Below are positions 1 to 8,475 of a DNA stretch of 64,000 bases, piece after piece (position 1 is the first letter of the stretch; every line of letters starts with the position of its first letter). The DNA lies in assembly GCA_947492175.1 (NCBI GenBank), contig CANLMQ010000023.1, forward strand, positions 28,844 through 92,843. Reading direction: 5' to 3'. The DNA comes from an uncultured Draconibacterium sp. (GTDB lineage Bacteria > Bacteroidota > Bacteroidia > Bacteroidales > Prolixibacteraceae). Position numbers and translations under genes: made by a program. Under the pieces are notes generated by a model. The model worked only from the letters and a program-made list of their open reading frames with translations, searched no databases and was not told the DNA's origin.

Positions 1-108
1 TTTGGGTTTAGTAGAAATGAATTAGTGATTATTGACGTTAAACAGGGAGAAATGACACTTGCCCGGGACGAGTGGCATTCGCCAATTGGGCCTGCCAGCA
101 GTATTTAA
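1..108 (+). CDS. 3' end of an unidentified gene (partial)
   Basis: Frame 1 is open from the window edge to a TAA at 106-108 and encodes 35 residues ending in DEWHSPIGPASSI. The stretch has normal Bacteroidetes codon use and no internal stop, so it is probably the C-terminus of a gene that starts before the window. I do not recognise the family from so short a tail. It converges on the LytTR gene that ends at 214, and no clear hairpin terminator is visible between them. Confidence 0.5.
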   Translation, partial: FGFSRNELVIIDVKQGEMTLARDEWHSPIGPASSI

Positions 109-213
109 AGTATTAATTTGGGGATAAGAGTAAACCTAAAAGTGAGGTTGAACTTTTCTGATCGCTGCTAATAAAGGCTGGTTTTGACTGATTGGGTAAA
201 TTTCAGATTTTGG

Positions 214-1062
214 CTAATTTGTTTTTAAGGCTTCTTTAACCTTTAGAACATATTGTCGGGAAACGTGAATCTTTTCCGGATAATCGAAAAGTTCAAGTAC
301 CAGGCCGTAATTCCCTTTTGTAACTTTTTGTATGTAGTTTTTATTCACAATACACGAACGATGGCAACGGACCATTGATGTATATTTTGAAAAAACCGTT
401 TCTGTATTTTTTAGTGTATTTCGGATGAGCTTTTTGTTAATCTTGTCATCGTTTTTATAAATCACTTCAATGTAATTATTGGCCGATTTGATTAGCAGTA
501 TTTGTTCCAGAAGAAGATGGAAATATTCTGTTTTGTTTTCCGACTCAAATTCAATCTCCGTTTTTTCATCTGATAATGGTTCTTGAATGATTTCTTCATC
601 TTCGATAATGGTTTCTTTTACCCGTTTTTTTAGCAAATAGAACTGGTTAATCACAACCAAAACAACAGCTGCAGATATTGAAATGATTACGATGTTAATG
701 ACGATATGAAATGTTATTGGAATTCGGCCTACATATTTGGCAAAAAAGGTAAAGGCCACCGAATTGGAAATAACAAATAGTAAATCGATTGATATTTCCT
801 TTATTATGGTCCAGCGTTCTTCCGAGAATGCTTTTATAAATATAGACGGAATTACCAGGCGAAAAATGCTGAGTAAAACAAGAGTAATGGCTCCAAAAGT
901 AGCCAGGATAATCAACCTGTCATTAAAATCGGGATTTTGAATGTTAAAAGGTTGAAAGAACAATAAAAACAAAAAAATTCCCAGGCTGACGGCAGCAATT
1001 GTTCTTACATTAATCTTTAAATTGTCGTTAAAGGGATATTTTTTATTCAATGAGTTTAGCAT
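214..1062 (-). CDS. Membrane-anchored LytTR-domain transcriptional regulator
   Basis: A 282-residue protein with an N-terminal membrane part of about four hydrophobic segments (roughly residues 20-42, 48-72, 88-110 and 115-142), an acidic linker (150-175) and a C-terminal LytTR DNA-binding domain (about 180-280) with the family-like segments LIKSANNYIEV, RCHRSCIVN and HVSRQYV. LytTR domains bind direct-repeat promoter elements. In Bacteroidetes, membrane-LytTR proteins without a receiver domain are common one-component regulators, so signal sensing through the membrane part is inferred. It is the last gene of a same-strand run after alanine dehydrogenase (24-bp gap). Its targets cannot be told from the sequence. 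Confidence 0.85.
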   Translation of the reverse strand: MLNSLNKKYPFNDNLKINVRTIAAVSLGIFLFLLFFQPFNIQNPDFNDRLIILATFGAITLVLLSIFRLVIPSIFIKAFSEERWTIIKEISIDLLFVISNSVAFTFFAKYVGRIPITFHIVINIVIISISAAVVLVVINQFYLLKKRVKETIIEDEEIIQEPLSDEKTEIEFESENKTEYFHLLLEQILLIKSANNYIEVIYKNDDKINKKLIRNTLKNTETVFSKYTSMVRCHRSCIVNKNYIQKVTKGNYGLVLELFDYPEKIHVSRQYVLKVKEALKTN

Positions 1063-1086
1063 TCAGTAAATCTTGTTTTGTTTGAT

Positions 1087-2298
1087 TTAAAAAATTGCCA
1101 GTAATAAATCGATTTCTTTGGCAGGGATATTAAACATGCGTCCCACGTCACGATTTGTAAGTATTCCATGATAAATATAAACCCCTTTTCGAAAGCCTTT
1201 TGATACTTTTATGTAGTTGTCGACTCCGCCGTTATCGCCAATTGACAAAAGAATAGGAATTAAAATATTGCTCATTGAAATGGAAGCAGTACGCGCAACC
1301 ATCGCGGGAGAATTGGGAACACAATAATGAACTACCCCGTGTTTTATAAAAGTTGGATTGTTGAAATCGGTACATTTCGAGGTTTCAAAACAACCTCCCT
1401 GGCTAATGTTTAAGTCGATAATTACAGAACCTTCCTTCATTTGTTTTACCAAATCTTCGCTGACCTTAAATTTGGGAGGTGTGTTAAAAGAGGTTGCTCC
1501 GATAACGGCATCTGCCGAAACCAGTGCTTTTTTTAATACTTTCGGATAAAAAACCGAAGTAAAAATACGTCGGCCCAATTTATCCTCCAGCTTGCTGAGT
1601 TCGTACACCGATGTGTCGAAAACTTTGACAAAAATACCCAGACCAAGTGCAGCTCTTGCAGCATATTCGGCGGCAGTGCTGGTACCTATAATTACGAGTT
1701 CGGCAGGGGTTACTCCGGTTACTTCGCCAAACAAAACGCCTTTCCCATCGCGCGAGTTGCTCAAATACTCGCTGGCAATAGTAATGGAAGTAACTCCGGC
1801 AATTTGGCTCATTTGATGAACAAAGGGTAAATATCCGTCTTCGTTTTCAAGGTATTCAAAAGCAAGTGTAGTTACCTTTTTCTGCATTAATTTTTGAATC
1901 GATTCGTTGCTGTGTGCCTGAATCTGCATGTTTGAAAGGATAACCTGGTTACCGCGTAACATGTCTATTTCATCGCAGCTGAAAGGTGCAATTCGCAGAA
2001 TAATATCGCATTGAAAGGTTTCTTGTTTGGTTTCAACTATTGTGGCACCTGCTTTTTTGTAATCTTCGTCGGAGTAACTGGCTGATTTTCCAGCATCCTT
2101 TTCAATTAAAATTTCATGTCCGTAGGAAACCAGCAGGTCAATGGCTTGTGGTGTTAGGGGAACCCTATATTCAACTTTGGAATAATCTGAAGGGATACCA
2201 ATTTTTATTTTCTGCCCTTTCTTTTTTACTTCCAACATTTCTTCCTTGGGCAGTAACATGGTTTTTGGTATCGAAGCCTTTTTCTTTGCCTTTTCCAT
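1087..2298 (-). CDS. ald: Alanine dehydrogenase (AlaDH/PNT family)
   Basis: A 403-residue cytoplasmic enzyme of the alanine dehydrogenase/transhydrogenase-alpha family, predicted to interconvert L-alanine and pyruvate plus ammonium with NAD. The N-terminal catalytic half has the conserved YRVPLTP segment near residue 44. The central Rossmann half shows VTGVTPAELVIIGTSTA, where the nucleotide-binding glycine pattern is slightly atypical. The C-terminus NSPAMVARTAS matches the family's substrate-side loop. It has about 30 extra N-terminal residues compared with classical Ald, as is usual in Bacteroidetes. It lies 102 bp downstream of tsaE on the same strand. A transhydrogenase alpha subunit is less likely because no beta subunit is nearby. 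Confidence 0.85.
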   Translation of the reverse strand: MEKAKKKASIPKTMLLPKEEMLEVKKKGQKIKIGIPSDYSKVEYRVPLTPQAIDLLVSYGHEILIEKDAGKSASYSDEDYKKAGATIVETKQETFQCDIILRIAPFSCDEIDMLRGNQVILSNMQIQAHSNESIQKLMQKKVTTLAFEYLENEDGYLPFVHQMSQIAGVTSITIASEYLSNSRDGKGVLFGEVTGVTPAELVIIGTSTAAEYAARAALGLGIFVKVFDTSVYELSKLEDKLGRRIFTSVFYPKVLKKALVSADAVIGATSFNTPPKFKVSEDLVKQMKEGSVIIDLNISQGGCFETSKCTDFNNPTFIKHGVVHYCVPNSPAMVARTASISMSNILIPILLSIGDNGGVDNYIKVSKGFRKGVYIYHGILTNRDVGRMFNIPAKEIDLLLAIF

Positions 2299-2400
2299 TG
2301 TTGAAATTTAAATTTTAACTGCTTTTTTATGACTAGCAATTTACAAGCAAAAGGGGAGTTTTCAAAATTATAAAATGAAATGCCGAAGCATTGAAAAACT

Positions 2401-2823
2401 TTATAGTGTACGAGCAGATATAACGCGGGTATCATCGTCCTGCACTTCTATCTTTACTTCTACTAAAGACTCGGGCAGGAGAGATTCGATCATCTCCGGC
2501 CATTCAATTAAACAGTAATCGCCACTATATATATAATCTTCATAGCCCAGGTCAAAAGCTTCTTCAATGTCTTTAATCCGATAAAAGTCGAAATGAAAAA
2601 CAGAGTTCATTTCTTTTGTCATGTATTCGTTAATCAGCGCAAAAGTTGGACTGGTAACATTGTCTTCAGAACCAAGTGCCCTGCAAATAGATTGAATAAA
2701 AGTGGTTTTACCCGCACCCATTTTCCCGTAAAAGGCAAACACGCGTTCTTCCGGGAATTGCTTAATTAATTCTCCGGCAATACGATTTAGTTCCTCTAAT
2801 GAATTTACTTTTTTCGAAAACAT
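2401..2823 (-). CDS. tsaE: tRNA threonylcarbamoyladenosine biosynthesis ATPase TsaE
   Basis: A 140-residue P-loop ATPase needed with TsaB/TsaD for the t6A37 modification of ANN-decoding tRNAs. The Walker A motif is GKMGAGKT at about residues 33-40, followed by the family hallmark TSPTFALINEY and HFDFYRI, and a C-terminal LIEWPE segment. The start at 2823 gives the usual family length. An upstream in-frame ATG at 2859 would add 12 hydrophobic/basic residues not typical of TsaE. tsaB and tsaD are not in the window. It is the first gene of a probable run tsaE-ald-LytTR and is divergent from gcvH. Confidence 0.93.
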   Translation of the reverse strand: MFSKKVNSLEELNRIAGELIKQFPEERVFAFYGKMGAGKTTFIQSICRALGSEDNVTSPTFALINEYMTKEMNSVFHFDFYRIKDIEEAFDLGYEDYIYSGDYCLIEWPEMIESLLPESLVEVKIEVQDDDTRVISARTL

Positions 2824-2946
2824 TTCTTTTTTCAGTTTTTGCAATATTACAAAAAGCATGAAATAAAATGAGATATCGAAAATAAAATACGATAAAAATC
2901 AGGGAAATGGTTGTTTGTGGGGAGGCTTTTTTTCAGTAAAATGTTT

Positions 2947-2954
2947 TAATTTTG
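2947..2954 (+). promoter_or_regulatory. Putative -7 promoter box of gcvH
   Basis: TAATTTTG fits the Bacteroidetes -7 consensus TANNTTTG and ends 27 bp before the gcvH ATG at 2982. A -33 TTG element at the ideal spacing is not clear (the region is T-rich), so only the -7 box is claimed. Confidence 0.45.
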
Positions 2955-2981
2955 CCAGAAATATTAAAAATCATTACTATT

Positions 2982-3362
2982 ATGAGTATTCCGGCTGAAT
3001 TAAAATACACGCAAGACCATGAGTGGGTACGTGTTGAAGGTGATGTTGCTGTTGTTGGTGTAACTGACTTTGCACAAGGTGAATTAGGTGACGTTGTTTT
3101 TGTAGAGATTGAAACTGAAGGCGAAACATTGGACAAAGGTGAAACGTTTGGTACTGTTGAGGCGGTAAAAACAGTTTCTGATTTGTTTATGCCTGTTGGT
3201 GGTGAGGTAATTGAATTCAACGAGGCTTTGGCAGACGATCCGGAGTTGGTTAATAAAGATGCTTACGGCGAAGGTTGGATGATAAAGATTAAAATGACCG
3301 ATACTGCTGAGCTCGACGAGTTGATGGATGCAGAAGCATACAAAGCGATGATTGAAGCTTAA
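2982..3362 (+). CDS. gcvH: Glycine cleavage system H protein
   Basis: A 126-residue lipoyl carrier protein that shuttles the aminomethyl group between the P, T and L proteins of the glycine cleavage system. The lipoyl-lysine is Lys63 in the motif TVEAVKTVSD; the start IPAELKYTQDHEW and the acidic composition are typical of the family. The ATG at 2982 is preferred over an in-frame ATG at 2952, because the latter overlaps the promoter box and would add ten residues foreign to GcvH. gcvP and gcvT are not in this window, so the gene stands alone, followed by a strong terminator. Confidence 0.96.
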   Translation: MSIPAELKYTQDHEWVRVEGDVAVVGVTDFAQGELGDVVFVEIETEGETLDKGETFGTVEAVKTVSDLFMPVGGEVIEFNEALADDPELVNKDAYGEGWMIKIKMTDTAELDELMDAEAYKAMIEA

Positions 3363-3383
3363 AAATAGCTATATATAAAAGGA

Positions 3384-3412
3384 AAACCCAGCCGGAAAGC
3401 TGGGTTTTTTTA
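3384..3412 (+). terminator. Rho-independent terminator of gcvH
   Basis: AACCCAGC and GCTGGGTT form an 8-bp GC-rich stem around a CGGAAA loop, followed by a run of T. It lies about 20 bp past the gcvH stop. Confidence 0.9.
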
Positions 3413-3456
3413 TTTGCAAACCCTATACAGGAATGAACCAATTAAAGATTTTAAAA

Positions 3457-3480
3457 CCAGAACCTAATAAAAGGTTCCGG
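3457..3480 (-). terminator. Terminator downstream of nrdJ
   Basis: CCAGAACCT and AGGTTCCGG can pair with one mismatch around a short AT loop. Read on the minus strand this is followed by TTTTAAAA. It lies about 20 bp beyond the nrdJ stop at 3501. Confidence 0.6.
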
Positions 3481-3500
3481 TTGTATTTTTTTTATTAATG

Positions 3501-6059
3501 TTATCCGCATTTTGAGTTTCCGCAAGTAAGACAGGTTAAACAGCCTTCCTGGTAAACTACATCGTCAGAACCACATTCGCCACATTTGGCATCGTCTGCT
3601 CTGGTGCCGTCTTCAATATATTTTTTCAAGGTACGTGCAACGCCTGCTTTCCACGAGTTAATTGTTTCGTTGTCAAGCTGTAAACTTGTTACTAATTCTA
3701 CAATTTTATGGATTGGCATTCCATGACGCAACGTGCCGGAGATCAATTTGGCGTAGTTCCAGTAAACAGGATTAAATTTGTGAGATAATCCTTCGATGGT
3801 TGTTTTGTAGCCACGTTTATTTACGTATTGGAAATCGTAACGCGAATTTTCCTGGTCTTCCCAGCTTTTAATAATGTAGCCTTTTGTTACCGAACGAGGT
3901 AGCAGAATTCCATCTTCATCGTCGTGAAGACCCGTAAAAATCTCGTAAGGTTTGCCATCCATCAAGCCTAAAAAGGCAATCCATTTTTCTTTGTTGTTTT
4001 GAAAACGAACCACGTCTGCTTCCAATCGCTCTGGACGTTTTGTTGGGAATGCGCTGCCAGTTTCTTTCTTTTTGTCGCTGTCGTCATTAGAAACAAGTAC
4101 GCCGGAACGCGAACCATCGCGATAAACTGTTACACCTTTGCACCCACTTTTCCAGGCTTCGAAATAAAGTTGTCCAACCAGTTCTTGTTTCACATCGGCA
4201 GGTAGGTTAATGGTTACACTAATCGAATGATCTACCCATTTTTGAATTTTTCCCTGCATGCGAACTTTGTTCAGCCAGTCAACATCGTTTGATGTTGCTT
4301 TGTGGTAAGGCGATTTTTCTACAAACTTGTCAAGCTCTTCCTGTGAATATTCGCGGTCGGTATCAATACCGTTTGCTTTCATCCAGGTTTTAAAGTGATG
4401 GTGGAATACAGTGTACTCTTCCCAGTGATCGCCCACTTCATCAACAAAATCAACACGAACATCTTTGTCGTTTGGATTTACTTTCCTACGTCGTTTATAA
4501 ACAGGTAAAAACACCGGTTCGATTCCCGAAGTCGTTTGAGTCATTAAGCTTGTAGTTCCGGTTGGGGCAATGGTTAATAAGGCGATATTTCTTCGGCCGT
4601 ATTTTGCCATCTTTTCGTAAAGAGCCGGATCTGCATTTTTAATGCGGTTAATCATCGGGTTATTCTTTTCTCTTTCGGTATCGTAGATGGCAAACGGACC
4701 ACGGTCTTTTGCTAAATAAACCGATGATCGGTATGCTTCGATCGCTACTGTTTTGTGAATCTCTTCAGAAAAATCTGTAGCATTTTCACTGCCGTAGCGT
4801 AAACCCAGTGCAGCAAGCATATCGCCTTCAGCAGTGATGCCAATTCCGGTCCGACGACCTTCGTTGGCTTTATTTTTTATGCTGTTCCAAAGGTTTCTTT
4901 CTGTGAATTTAATGTCTTCCGATTCAGGGTCAGAATCAACTTTTGCAATAATGGCATCAATCTTTTCCAATTCAAGATCGATTATGTCGTCCATAATGCG
5001 TTGTGCATAATGAACGTGTTCTTTGAACAATTCGAAGTTGAATTTGGCGTCCTTTGTAAACGGATCTTCTACATATGAGAACAAATTGATAGCCAATAAT
5101 CGACAGCTATCGTAAGGACATAATGGAATTTCTCCACAAGGATTTGTAGAAACTGTGCGGTAACCAAGATCGGCATAACAATCCGGTACCGATTCATTGA
5201 TTATGGTGTCCCAGAATAAAATTCCCGGCTCGGCTGATTTCCATGCGTTTTTAACAATCTTTTCCCATATTTTATTTGGGTCGGTATTCTTTGTGTAAAC
5301 CGGTTCCCCATTAATAGGATATTGTTGTTGATATGATGTGCCGGCTTCTAAGGCCTGCATAAAATCGTCCTGAATTTTAACCGATACGTTTGCTCCGGTA
5401 ACTTTACCTTGTTCAAGTTTTGCATCAATAAAGCTTTCCGAATCAGGATGTTTTACGGAAACTGACAACATGAGTGCTCCCCTGCGTCCGTCTTGGGCAA
5501 CTTCACGTGTAGAGTTTGAATAGCGTTCCATAAAAGGAACAATACCGGTAGAAGTAAGTGCTGAGTTTTTTACCGGAGAACCTTTAGGTCGAATGTGCGA
5601 CAGATCGTGTCCAACACCACCGCGACGTTTCATCAGTTGAACTTGTTCCTGGTCAATTTTCATTATTCCACCATAGGAATCGGAGTCGCCATTGTTACCA
5701 ACCACAAAACAGTTTGATAGAGATGCAATTTGATAATTGTTTCCAATTCCAGTCATTGGCCCTCCCTGCGGAACAATGTATTTGAAATCTTTCAGCACGC
5801 TATAGATTTCTTCTTCGGTAAGAGGATTAGGATAACGTTTTTCGATTCTGGCAATTTCTTTTGCCAGTCGTTTATGCATATCGTCCGGTGTTCGTTCAAA
5901 TATATTCCCAAAAGAATCTTTCAGGGCATATTTATTAACCCAAACTCTTGCCGCTAAATCATCTCCTTTGAAGTACTCGAGCGAGGCATTTACTGCTTCT
6001 TCCTGAGAGTAAATTTTTTTGCCTGCCGGGGCTTTTACAGATACTTCGTTCATTGCCAT
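3501..6059 (-). CDS. nrdJ: Adenosylcobalamin-dependent (class II) ribonucleotide reductase
   Basis: An 852-residue class II RNR that reduces ribonucleotides using a B12-derived thiyl radical, independent of oxygen. Visible landmarks are SLSNCFVV (first redox Cys, about residue 117), the NPCGEIPLC active-site loop carrying the thiyl Cys and Glu, IAPTGTTSLM (phosphate-binding loop), GCKGVTVYRDGS and a Cys-rich zinc-ribbon tail (CGECG, CLTCLTCG) that resembles the C-terminal redox shuttle of long NrdJ proteins. The length is normal for Bacteroidetes. No class I genes are in the window. B12 dependence fits a facultative anaerobe. The upstream region carries a duplicated 16-bp element, listed separately. 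Confidence 0.95.
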   Translation of the reverse strand: MAMNEVSVKAPAGKKIYSQEEAVNASLEYFKGDDLAARVWVNKYALKDSFGNIFERTPDDMHKRLAKEIARIEKRYPNPLTEEEIYSVLKDFKYIVPQGGPMTGIGNNYQIASLSNCFVVGNNGDSDSYGGIMKIDQEQVQLMKRRGGVGHDLSHIRPKGSPVKNSALTSTGIVPFMERYSNSTREVAQDGRRGALMLSVSVKHPDSESFIDAKLEQGKVTGANVSVKIQDDFMQALEAGTSYQQQYPINGEPVYTKNTDPNKIWEKIVKNAWKSAEPGILFWDTIINESVPDCYADLGYRTVSTNPCGEIPLCPYDSCRLLAINLFSYVEDPFTKDAKFNFELFKEHVHYAQRIMDDIIDLELEKIDAIIAKVDSDPESEDIKFTERNLWNSIKNKANEGRRTGIGITAEGDMLAALGLRYGSENATDFSEEIHKTVAIEAYRSSVYLAKDRGPFAIYDTEREKNNPMINRIKNADPALYEKMAKYGRRNIALLTIAPTGTTSLMTQTTSGIEPVFLPVYKRRRKVNPNDKDVRVDFVDEVGDHWEEYTVFHHHFKTWMKANGIDTDREYSQEELDKFVEKSPYHKATSNDVDWLNKVRMQGKIQKWVDHSISVTINLPADVKQELVGQLYFEAWKSGCKGVTVYRDGSRSGVLVSNDDSDKKKETGSAFPTKRPERLEADVVRFQNNKEKWIAFLGLMDGKPYEIFTGLHDDEDGILLPRSVTKGYIIKSWEDQENSRYDFQYVNKRGYKTTIEGLSHKFNPVYWNYAKLISGTLRHGMPIHKIVELVTSLQLDNETINSWKAGVARTLKKYIEDGTRADDAKCGECGSDDVVYQEGCLTCLTCGNSKCG

Positions 6060-6062
6060 ATT

Positions 6063-6137
6063 TTTCCTTAATTGTGTAATTTAATGTGATTCGAATGTAA
6101 ACTTGATTACCAGGTTTCTGCTTTCCTTAATTGTGTA
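6063..6137 (-). repeat. Pair of 16-bp direct repeats in the nrdJ leader
   Basis: On the minus strand the 16-mer TACACAATTAAGGAAA occurs twice without mismatch, at 6063-6078 and 6122-6137 (59-bp period). The copy nearer the gene ends 4 bp before the nrdJ ATG, so its AAGGAAA part could serve as a ribosome-binding site. The upstream copy has no gene behind it. The ACACAAT part resembles half of an NrdR box, but a full palindromic box is not seen. The rest of the 6060-6363 gap is AT-rich, with no riboswitch-like structure that I can recognise. Confidence 0.55.
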
Positions 6138-6363
6138 GTGCAAGATAAAACAGAAAACAAACTTTTAGAAAAGTTTCCTAAACAAATTTGAAATAAGTTA
6201 TCAACTTTAAAATGTTATTGTGCAGTATGTTAGGAGGTTATGTGTTTGATAGTTAAGAAAAGTTTACCAAAACCGGAAATATTTGTTATTAAAAGACATT
6301 TTGCATCTGCAGAATCTTCGATGTAAAAAGTCAAATTTTTGAGTAAAAAAATGCTAACAAAAA

Positions 6364-7623
6364 CTATGCTAAATTGCTGTGTGTGTTAAAAACTTTTTTT
6401 GTAATAAGTGTTGTCGAACCCACATTTTTTTCTACATACATTTTGCTTGTTTCTGATGCTTTTTTGAGTTCTTCTTCCTGGTGAAGAAGCAGATTTAATG
6501 CGTCATTCAATTCATTAAAATTGTGTATTGGGAAGGCGCCTTTTGCTTCCGCCAAATCAACAGCTTCTTTGAATTTTTTATAGTTAGGGCCAAATAAAAT
6601 TGGCAAGGCAAAAGTTGCTGCTTCTAAAATATTGTGAATACCGACGCCAAAGCCGCCTCCAATGTATGCAAGGTTTCCGTACTGATATAGTGACGAAAGA
6701 ATACCAATTGAGTCAATTATTAACACTTGGTAGGTTTGGATATCGTGATTTTGGATTTGACTAAAAGAAATGGCAGGCTTTTTCAACATCTGATGTATTC
6801 TGTTGATATTTGAGGATGAAACCTCGTGCGGTGCTATAATAAATTTTACATTGTTATTATCTTCCAGATTGTTGATAAACTCTGCAAGTAGCTCTTCATC
6901 GGGTTTCCAGGTGCTACCTGCAATTACCACGGTGGAGTTTCCCTTGAATTTTTCAACAATATCGAACTTTTTTGCACTGCGGGCTATGCTTGCCACTCTG
7001 TCGAAACGGGTATCTCCCGAAATTGTAAAATTTCGGACTCCAATGTTAGTTAGTAATTCTCCTGATTTTTCGTTCTGAATAAAAAAGTGTTCAAAGCTTA
7101 AAAGAATTTTGCGGTACCATTTCCCCCAGGGTGTGTTTTTAAAAAACTGTTGGTTTTCTCTGAAAATCGCAGAAATGATGAAAAGAGGAATCTGTCGTGA
7201 TTCTAGTTCGGTAATAAAATGGTACCAGAATTCATATTTCACAAAAAATACTTTTTCGGGCTTTACAATGTTTATAAAGGTTTGTGCATTTCTTTTTGTG
7301 TCCATCGGAAGGTAGCAAACCACATCGGCACCTTCATAGTTTTTTCTTATTTCGTAGCCCGAGGGAGAGAAAAACGAGAGAATGATTTTATAATTAGGGT
7401 GTTGTTTCTTTGTTTCTTCAATAACCGGGCGACCTTGCTCAAATTCGCCAAGCGAAGCACAATGAAACCACAGGTAGCGAGCGTCATTGTCGATTTCTGA
7501 CTGAAGTTTAGTTGTCCAGTTTTTTCGGCCGGTAATCATAAATTTTGCTTTCTCGTTAAACAGGGCAGCTACCCGAATAAAGCAATTGTATAAAAAGATT
7601 CCAAGATTATAGAATAAAACCAT
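6364..7623 (-). CDS. waaA: 3-deoxy-D-manno-octulosonic acid (Kdo) transferase
   Basis: A 419-residue inner-membrane GT30 glycosyltransferase that adds Kdo to lipid A precursors. It has an N-terminal hydrophobic anchor (residues about 2-20), then WFHCASLGEFEQG with the predicted catalytic Glu, the acceptor-side motif SFFSPSGYE, and the C-terminal nucleotide-sugar half with IAGSTWKPDEE, APHEV and GGGFGVGIHNILEAA. Length and motif order match WaaA/KdtA throughout. It begins 10 bp after the lycopene-cyclase-domain gene, so the two are probably co-transcribed. Bacteroidetes WaaA is usually monofunctional; that cannot be judged here. Confidence 0.94.
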   Translation of the reverse strand: MVLFYNLGIFLYNCFIRVAALFNEKAKFMITGRKNWTTKLQSEIDNDARYLWFHCASLGEFEQGRPVIEETKKQHPNYKIILSFFSPSGYEIRKNYEGADVVCYLPMDTKRNAQTFINIVKPEKVFFVKYEFWYHFITELESRQIPLFIISAIFRENQQFFKNTPWGKWYRKILLSFEHFFIQNEKSGELLTNIGVRNFTISGDTRFDRVASIARSAKKFDIVEKFKGNSTVVIAGSTWKPDEELLAEFINNLEDNNNVKFIIAPHEVSSSNINRIHQMLKKPAISFSQIQNHDIQTYQVLIIDSIGILSSLYQYGNLAYIGGGFGVGIHNILEAATFALPILFGPNYKKFKEAVDLAEAKGAFPIHNFNELNDALNLLLHQEEELKKASETSKMYVEKNVGSTTLITKKVFNTHSNLA

Positions 7624-7633
7624 CTGTGTAAAA

Positions 7634-8323
7634 TTAATAATGCTGCCGCTCGTTTAAATATTCGTAAATGGTAATGTTTATTAGCAGCAACATAAATAAA
7701 TAAGCAAATTTCTCGACCGGAATTCCTAAAATTGCGGTTCCGATAATATGATCGGTATTGTAAATTATTACCGGGAATATATTTAAAATGGCAGATATAA
7801 TTAGAAAAGGTACCAGCGAAATAGCATAGGCAAGATAAAATTTTGTGTAATGCTTTTTAAACCGGTTGCGGAAAATGGTGTACCCAAGATAAATAGCAGT
7901 TAGAAAGAAAGTAAAAAAGGTAAACATGTTTTTGCGATGCGAATAAGCCAGTATTGCTGAAATCGCAAAAATTGCCAGGCTGATAACTATAAAAATGTTG
8001 GGTTTTTCGAAATGCTCGAGTTTTAATTTTAGCCATTCGTAAATATAGACCGACGAAAGTGGGATGATAAGAAAAGCCAGCCACTCTTCGATCGGTATTT
8101 TTAGCAGATCAATTTCGGTAATGTATGTCGGGTTAAAACTCCAGACGCCGAGTTCGGTAAAGCGGATGTCCCACATTACAAATATAGCTCCTGCAAAAAT
8201 GGAGGCGGGTAAAAGATATTTCAGTTGAAATACAAAACGTACTTTTTTTTGTGAGCCTAATATTACCGGAATTACCAGGTAGCCCAGTAAAAGAAGCAAA
8301 TACGTCAGGTTTTTAATTTCCAT
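7634..8323 (-). CDS. Lycopene cyclase domain protein (CrtYcd/CarR type)
   Basis: A 229-residue integral membrane protein with about seven hydrophobic helices. It contains two related halves with the hallmarks of heterodimeric-type lycopene cyclases: WDIRF followed by IPIEEWLAF in the first half, and HIIGTAILGIPVEKFAYL in the second. Such fused c-d proteins convert lycopene to cyclic carotenes. In the second half the usual acidic pair is E-K, a normal variation for that half. No crtB or crtI is in the window, so a carotenoid role rests on family resemblance only. It lies directly upstream of waaA. Confidence 0.78.
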   Translation of the reverse strand: MEIKNLTYLLLLLGYLVIPVILGSQKKVRFVFQLKYLLPASIFAGAIFVMWDIRFTELGVWSFNPTYITEIDLLKIPIEEWLAFLIIPLSSVYIYEWLKLKLEHFEKPNIFIVISLAIFAISAILAYSHRKNMFTFFTFFLTAIYLGYTIFRNRFKKHYTKFYLAYAISLVPFLIISAILNIFPVIIYNTDHIIGTAILGIPVEKFAYLFMLLLINITIYEYLNERQHY

Positions 8324-8419
8324 TTTTTCGAATTTGCGGGCAAAGTTATATCATTTATTAGAATATAAATTCAGATGAGGATAAATTAATCTTGAAGAGG
8401 AGAAACAGTTACAAAAAAA

Positions 8420-8447
8420 GCGCAGAGATCAAATCAGGTCTCTGCGC
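8420..8447 (-). terminator. Terminator of the GH2 beta-galactosidase gene
   Basis: GCGCAGAGA and TCTCTGCGC form a perfect 9-bp stem. On the minus strand it is followed by TTTTTTTG. It lies 29 bp past the stop at 8476. Confidence 0.9.
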
Positions 8448-8475
8448 CTTTTGGGCTTTATGTTCTAATTGTTGT

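Noticed and set aside
2860..2981. Glycine riboswitch upstream of gcvH
   Set aside because: The leader is only about 25-30 nt from the predicted start of transcription to the ATG, too short for the aptamer, and no conserved core was seen.
6060..6363. Cobalamin riboswitch upstream of the B12-dependent RNR gene
   Set aside because: No B12-box-like sequence or large multi-stem structure could be recognised; the gap is AT-rich, with only a repeated 16-mer.
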